DNA from: Paraburkholderia caribensis
Lineage (GTDB): Bacteria > Pseudomonadota > Gammaproteobacteria > Burkholderiales > Burkholderiaceae
Length of the DNA: 64,000 nt
Direction of reading: 5' to 3'
NCBI RefSeq assembly: GCF_002902945.1
Contig: NZ_CP026101.1
Coordinates: forward strand, 1 to 64,000
Shown here: one piece after another, positions 60,891 through 64,000 of the stretch
Layout: the number at the start of each line of letters is the position of its first letter
How positions within the stretch are numbered: position 1 is the stretch's first letter
Translations under genes and position numbers: made by a program
The notes under the pieces: generated by a model
Seen by the model: only the letters and a program-made list of their open reading frames with translations
Told to the model about the DNA's origin: nothing
Database searches by the model: none

Positions 60891-61499
60891 TTAGCTTTTC
60901 TTGACGCGATAGACCGCAAGACTACCACGCCAGTTCACGCCCCATCGCACCTGCTGGCCGCCATGCAGCACGACGCGATCCAGAATCTCAATGCCGACTT
61001 CCGGCGCGAGCGCCTCGAAGTCCTTGATGGTCAGCACGCGCACGTTCGGCGTGTTGTGCCACTGATACGGCAGCGACTTCGACACGGGCATGCGTCCCTG
61101 CAAAACGGACAGTCGATGCGTCCAGAATCCGAAATTTGGGAACGAAACGATGCATTCCTTGCCGACCCGCACCGTCTCGCGCAAGATCGCGGCCGTCTGG
61201 TGAATGGTCTGCAGCGTTTGAGAAAGGATCGCAAAATCGAAGCTGCCGTCTTCGAACAGTCGCAAGCCGTCTTCCAGATTCTGCTGGATCACGTTGATGC
61301 CGTTCTTCGTCGACGCGAGCACGCCGGCGTCGTTGATCTCGATGCCGTAGCCCGTCACTTCGAGTTCTTCCATCAGCAGCGACAGCAGCGAGCCGTCGCC
61401 GCAGCCGAGATCGAGCACTGTCGCACGCGGCTCGACCCAGCGGGCAATCGCGCGGAAATCCGGCCGCGTCGCAAGATAATCGAGAGCGCGCTGGTTCAT
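60891..61499 (-). CDS. metW: Methionine biosynthesis protein MetW
   Basis: A 202-residue SAM-methyltransferase-fold protein that partners MetX in betaproteobacteria and pseudomonads. The nucleotide-binding motif is VLDLGCGDGSLLSLL near residue 30, followed by GYGIEINDAGV and QNLEDGLRLFEDGSFDFAILSQTLQ. VSFPNFGFWTHRLSVLQGRMP is the family-specific segment. The start overlaps the metX stop by 4 bases (ATGA), consistent with co-translation and complex formation. Confidence 0.96.
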   Translation of the reverse strand: MNQRALDYLATRPDFRAIARWVEPRATVLDLGCGDGSLLSLLMEELEVTGYGIEINDAGVLASTKNGINVIQQNLEDGLRLFEDGSFDFAILSQTLQTIHQTAAILRETVRVGKECIVSFPNFGFWTHRLSVLQGRMPVSKSLPYQWHNTPNVRVLTIKDFEALAPEVGIEILDRVVLHGGQQVRWGVNWRGSLAVYRVKKS

Positions 61500-62641
61500 G
61501 CGTTGACCTCCGCAGCAATGCGTTCGTAGTACGCGCGCATCAGGTTGTGATAGCGCGCATCGTCGAGGAGAAAGGCGTCGTGGCCGTGCGGCGCGTCGAT
61601 TTCGCCATACGTCACCTGGCGCTTGTGATCGAGCAGCGCCTTCACCAGCTCGCGCGAGCGCGCGGGCGCGAAACGCCAGTCGGTGGTGAAGCTCGCGATC
61701 AGATACTTCGCCTTCGTGTGGGCGAGCGCGGCTGTGAGGTCGCCGTCGTACGCTTTTGCCGGATCGAAGTAATCGAGCGCACGGGTGATCAGCAGATACG
61801 TGTTCGCGTCGAAGTAGTCGGCGAACTTGTCGCCCTGGTAGCGCAGATACGATTCCACTTCGAACTCGACGTCGAAGTTGAAGTTGTAGACGTCTTCCGC
61901 GCCCTCCGCACGACGCAGCGCGCGGCCAAACTTCGCGGCCATGTCGTCGTCCGACAGATACGTGATGTGGCCGATCATCCGCGCGACGCGCAGGCCGCGC
62001 TTCGGCTTCACGCCGTGCGCGTAGTAGTTGCCGCCGTGAAAGTCCGGGTCCGAGAGAATCGACGAGCGCGCCACTTCGTTGAACGCGATGTTCTGTGCCG
62101 AGAGCTTGGGCGTCGATGCCACGACGATGCAATGCGCGAGCCGCTCCGGATACATCATGCTCCACGCGAGCGCCTGCATGCCGCCGAGACTGCCGCCCAT
62201 CACAGCCGCGAATTTCTCGATGCCGAACGTGTCGGCGACGAGCGCCTGCGCGTTCACCCAGTCTTCGACCGTCACGACGGGGAAGCTCGCGCCATACGGA
62301 CGGCCCGTCGACGGATCGATGCTCATCGGGCCCGTCGAGCCGAAGCACGAACCGAGATTGTTCACGCCGATCACGAAGAAGCGGTTGGTGTCGAGCGGCT
62401 TGCCCGGGCCGACCATGTTGTCCCACCAGCCGACGTTCTTCGGATCATCCGCATAGACGCCCGCCACGTGATGCGACGCGTTGAGTGCGTGGCACACGAG
62501 CACGGCATTGCTGCGCGCGGCGTTGAGCGTGCCGTACGATTCGACGACGAGGTCGTAGTTCGCGAGCGAGCTGCCGTTCTGCAGGCGCAGCGGCTCGGAG
62601 AAATGCATTGTTTGTGGAGTGACGATCCCGATCGATTCCAT
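61496..62641 (-). CDS. metX: Homoserine O-acyltransferase
   Basis: A 381-residue alpha/beta-hydrolase enzyme that acylates homoserine in methionine synthesis. The nucleophile Ser lies in VMGGSLGGMQALAWS near residue 148, the Asp and His of the triad near the C-terminus (ASFTTDWRFAP, EIDAPHGHDAFLLDD). HALNASHHVAGVYA and GPGKPLDTNRFFVIGVNNLGSCFGSTGP are the conserved entry blocks. In this group the acyl donor may be acetyl- or succinyl-CoA, which sequence alone does not settle. The start MESIGIVTP matches Burkholderia MetX. Its 5' leader carries a SAM-II-type riboswitch. Confidence 0.96.
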   Translation of the reverse strand: MESIGIVTPQTMHFSEPLRLQNGSSLANYDLVVESYGTLNAARSNAVLVCHALNASHHVAGVYADDPKNVGWWDNMVGPGKPLDTNRFFVIGVNNLGSCFGSTGPMSIDPSTGRPYGASFPVVTVEDWVNAQALVADTFGIEKFAAVMGGSLGGMQALAWSMMYPERLAHCIVVASTPKLSAQNIAFNEVARSSILSDPDFHGGNYYAHGVKPKRGLRVARMIGHITYLSDDDMAAKFGRALRRAEGAEDVYNFNFDVEFEVESYLRYQGDKFADYFDANTYLLITRALDYFDPAKAYDGDLTAALAHTKAKYLIASFTTDWRFAPARSRELVKALLDHKRQVTYGEIDAPHGHDAFLLDDARYHNLMRAYYERIAAEVNA

Positions 62642-62646
62642 TCATT

Positions 62647-62672
62647 CCGCCTTCTGACATGGGGCGGCTAAA
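62647..62672 (-). promoter_or_regulatory. Switch region overlapping the metX ribosome binding site
   Basis: On the minus strand TTTAGCCGC (62672-62664) can pair with the aptamer's 3' strand GCGGCTAAA (62729-62721), 9 bp. Its neighbour CCGCC (62667-62663) can instead pair with GGCGG (62651-62647), the metX ribosome binding site. The two pairings are mutually exclusive. Confidence 0.6.
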
Positions 62673-62716
62673 TGGTGTCGGCGATGGCGCGGAAGGAGCG
62701 TGTGCGCGGCTGACGA

Positions 62717-62806
62717 CCTCTTTAGCCGCATTTATAGTGAACCGGGATGGATGAACTCCTTCCGCTGGTTCGCGCGCCCGCAATCGAGTCAGCAAATCGG
62801 CGCGTT
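62717..62806 (-). promoter_or_regulatory. SAM-II (long-loop) riboswitch upstream of metX
   Basis: Read on the minus strand: P1 5' strand CGCGCC (62804-62799), L1 GATTTGCTGACTCGATTGC, P1 3' strand GGCGCG (62778-62773), then a long loop that forms its own hairpin GAACC.../...GGTTC (62771-62767 with 62743-62739), and the conserved 3' part ATAAATGCGG-CTAAAGAGG (62735-62717). The P1 pairing, the GATTT and ATTGC of L1 and the GCTAAA-AGG end match the SAM-II (metA/metX) aptamer; the inserted hairpin in the third loop makes it the long-loop variant. It would switch metX off when SAM is plentiful. Confidence 0.85.
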
Positions 62807-62842
62807 GTGCAATTCTGGACCGTCAAAAACGGTCAAGCGCAG

Positions 62843-62848
62843 AGTATA
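62843..62848 (-). promoter_or_regulatory. -10 box of the metX promoter
   Basis: TATACT on the minus strand, about 37 nt before the start of the riboswitch. The -35 match (GCAGAC, 16-nt spacer) is weak. A hairpin GACCGT-TTTTG-ACGGTC (62834-62818) lies between the box and the aptamer. Confidence 0.55.
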
Positions 62849-62881
62849 GCGGAAAACGCGCCGCGTCTGCGCCGCCCGGTC

Positions 62882-63547
62882 TTACTGGAGGATCAGGCGC
62901 AGTTGCGCGTCGGCCTGTTCAACCGGCGCGCGCGAGAAGCCGCTGCGCACGAAGCGATGCCAGCGCCCGATGATGTAGCTGAGCAAAAGGCTGGCGCGCG
63001 CCACGGGATCGTAGTCGGCGGGGAGCGGGATCGCGCTGTGTTCGGCGTGGCTCGATGCGTCCATCAATCCGAGCCGCAGACATTGCTTGAGCGACGCCTC
63101 GACGCGTTCGAGCAACTGGTTGACGCGTTCGGTGAGCCGCTCGTGTTCGCCGACGAGCGCCTCGCAGGTCAGCACGCGCGTCATGCCGGGATTTTTCGCT
63201 GAAAAATTGAGCAACATGAGCGCGATCGCGCGTGCCTGCAGCACGCCGTTCGGCTCTTTCGCGATGATCTGGTTGATGAGCCCGAAGAGCGTCTGCTCGA
63301 TGAATTCGATCAACCCTTCGAACATCTGCGCCTTGCTCGCGAAATGGCGATACAGCGCCGCCTCCGATACGCCGATGCGCGCGGCCAGCGCCGCGGTGGT
63401 GATTTTTTCGTTCTTCGGCGCCTCCAGCATCGCGGCCAGCGTCTGGAGGATATGTACGCGCCGCTCGCCCGGTTTCAGGCGTGTCGAGCGCGGTGCGGCG
63501 GTTTGGTCTTCGGTTACGTCCTCGTCATGCTTGCGGATAGGCTGCAT
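62882..63547 (-). CDS. slmA: Nucleoid occlusion factor SlmA (TetR family)
   Basis: A 221-residue TetR-family DNA-binding protein that blocks FtsZ ring assembly over the nucleoid. The HTH region reads KITTAALAARIGVSEAALYRHFASKAQMFEGLIEFIEQTLF, and the pattern ITTA-LA--VGVSEAALYRHF-SK--MF--LIEFIE is that of SlmA. NPGMTRVLTCEALVGEHERLTERVNQLLERVEASLKQ and the terminal RFVRSGFSRAP also fit. The ATG at 63547 gives an N-terminal unstructured stretch of 25 residues before the HTH. Location near the replication origin and beside an HAD nucleotidase gene is the usual Burkholderia arrangement. Confidence 0.93.
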   Translation of the reverse strand: MQPIRKHDEDVTEDQTAAPRSTRLKPGERRVHILQTLAAMLEAPKNEKITTAALAARIGVSEAALYRHFASKAQMFEGLIEFIEQTLFGLINQIIAKEPNGVLQARAIALMLLNFSAKNPGMTRVLTCEALVGEHERLTERVNQLLERVEASLKQCLRLGLMDASSHAEHSAIPLPADYDPVARASLLLSYIIGRWHRFVRSGFSRAPVEQADAQLRLILQ

Positions 63548-63561
63548 GTCTGTCGTCCCTG

Positions 63562-64000
63562 TTATCGCCAGGCCGGATGCTCCGTGAGTGGTTCGATCGG
63601 CCTTCCTGGGCGAGTGCCCAGTCTCAACGATTTTAGCGAACGAATGCATCGATCGACATAGTGCGGGCGACCCGTGCCCGGCAGACGTGCCGGCGAGCCG
63701 TTCGGGCGGGCATGCTGCGGCAGGTGCCCGGTGATCCACACGGTGCGGATGCCGAGCCGCCGATAGTTCTTCAGATGGCTGCGCGTGTCTTCGACGAGCA
63801 CCGCGTCGGCGAGACGCACGTGCGCGTCGCGCATCGCACGGCGCAGCATCGCGTGATCGGGTTTGGCGCGCCAGTAGCGGCGGTCGCGCATGTGCTCGAT
63901 GGCGATCACGCGCTCGAACAGCCGTTCGATGCCCAACTCTTTCAGCACGTCGAGCGCGTAGGCTTCGGGCGCGTTGGTCAGCACGATCTTGCGGCCGGGC
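63562..64000 (-). CDS. HAD-family pyrimidine 5'-nucleotidase (C-terminal part)
   Basis: The 5' end lies beyond the window. The visible 146 residues start in motif II (KIVLTNAP) of the haloacid dehalogenase fold and continue through the conserved Lys (WRAKPDHAMLRRAM, motif III) and the acidic motif IV (VLVEDTRSHLKNYRRLGIRTVWI). The pattern suits the pyrimidine 5'-nucleotidase (YjjG/SDT1) group. The last 40 residues, rich in Arg and Pro, extend past the fold. The stop lies 14 bp before slmA on the same strand, so the two genes probably form one transcript. Confidence 0.85.
   Translation of the reverse strand, partial: PGRKIVLTNAPEAYALDVLKELGIERLFERVIAIEHMRDRRYWRAKPDHAMLRRAMRDAHVRLADAVLVEDTRSHLKNYRRLGIRTVWITGHLPQHARPNGSPARLPGTGRPHYVDRCIRSLKSLRLGTRPGRPIEPLTEHPAWR

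Noticed and set aside
1..64000. Insertion sequences, prophage, CRISPR arrays, integrases, toxin-antitoxin pairs
   Set aside because: No transposase, integrase, phage or Cas motif and no regularly spaced direct repeats were found anywhere in the window.

Overview
The window starts exactly at the dnaA start codon and runs dnaA-dnaN-gyrB, the conventional zero point of a primary chromosome. GC-rich codon use, a DUF4148 protein, a QueE with the CX14CX2C cluster motif, the rsmB-DUF4390-ntrY-response regulator operon, MetX with MetW, and SlmA beside a HAD nucleotidase all point to a betaproteobacterium of Burkholderia sensu lato (Burkholderia, Paraburkholderia or Caballeronia), chromosome 1. I see no insertion sequence, prophage, CRISPR array or rRNA operon. 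The region is dense, chromosomal and mostly housekeeping.

Layout. 0-5.6 kb: replication core (dnaA, dnaN, gyrB). 5.6-6.8 kb: a small KTSC-like protein and an AraC regulator with a GyrI-like effector domain, both on the minus strand. 7-14.1 kb: an ethanolamine utilisation locus without a microcompartment (permease, EutB, EutC, DUF779 protein, acetaldehyde dehydrogenase, EutR). 14.15-16.2 kb: a 437-bp region with two perfect DnaA boxes, a small zinc-ribbon protein and the helicase DbpA. 16.5-19.3 kb: a methionine/glutamine-type aminotransferase, a nitrilase-fold probable omega-amidase and an orphan amino-acid binding protein. 19.5-22.2 kb: an ECF sigma factor between two paralogous anti-sigma factors, followed by a DUF4148 protein; three genes here share a GGAAT-N16/17-TGKT-like promoter element. 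22.2-28.6 kb: tRNA-Lys, thioesterase, patatin, a 2-hydroxyacid dehydrogenase, PEP carboxykinase and a LysR regulator. 28.6-33.2 kb (minus strand): topB, a thioredoxin-like protein, dprA. 33.5-42.2 kb: def-fmt-LysE exporter-htpX, then rsmB-DUF4390-ntrY-response regulator and tRNA-Phe. 42.5-46.1 kb: queC-queE-queD, a HpcH/HpaI aldolase and a Sel1-repeat protein. 46.2-52.7 kb (minus strand): the rod-shape cluster mreBCD-mrdA-rodA. 53-58.3 kb: gatCAB, ppk2, xthA. 58.3-64 kb (minus strand): an M48 metalloprotease, AmpG-like permease, metX-metW, slmA and a truncated HAD nucleotidase.

How the genes work together. Eat imports ethanolamine, EutBC splits it to acetaldehyde and ammonia, ExaC oxidises acetaldehyde to acetate, and EutR senses the substrate. 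QueD, QueE and QueC make preQ0 for queuosine. GatCAB completes Asn/Gln-tRNA charging. MreBCD, PBP2 and RodA build the lateral wall, and AmpG recycles its fragments.

The strongest unexpected signal is upstream of metX: a SAM-II-type aptamer with a long internal hairpin loop, plus a 9-bp element able to pair either with the aptamer's 3' strand or, in part, with the metX ribosome binding site. This gives a specific model for translational control. Other points worth checking are the shared promoter element in the sigma/anti-sigma cluster, the DnaA-box pair 14 kb from dnaA, a sigma-54-like promoter before exaC, an acceptor-stem mismatch in tRNA-Phe, and a 15-bp in-frame repeat in eutR.
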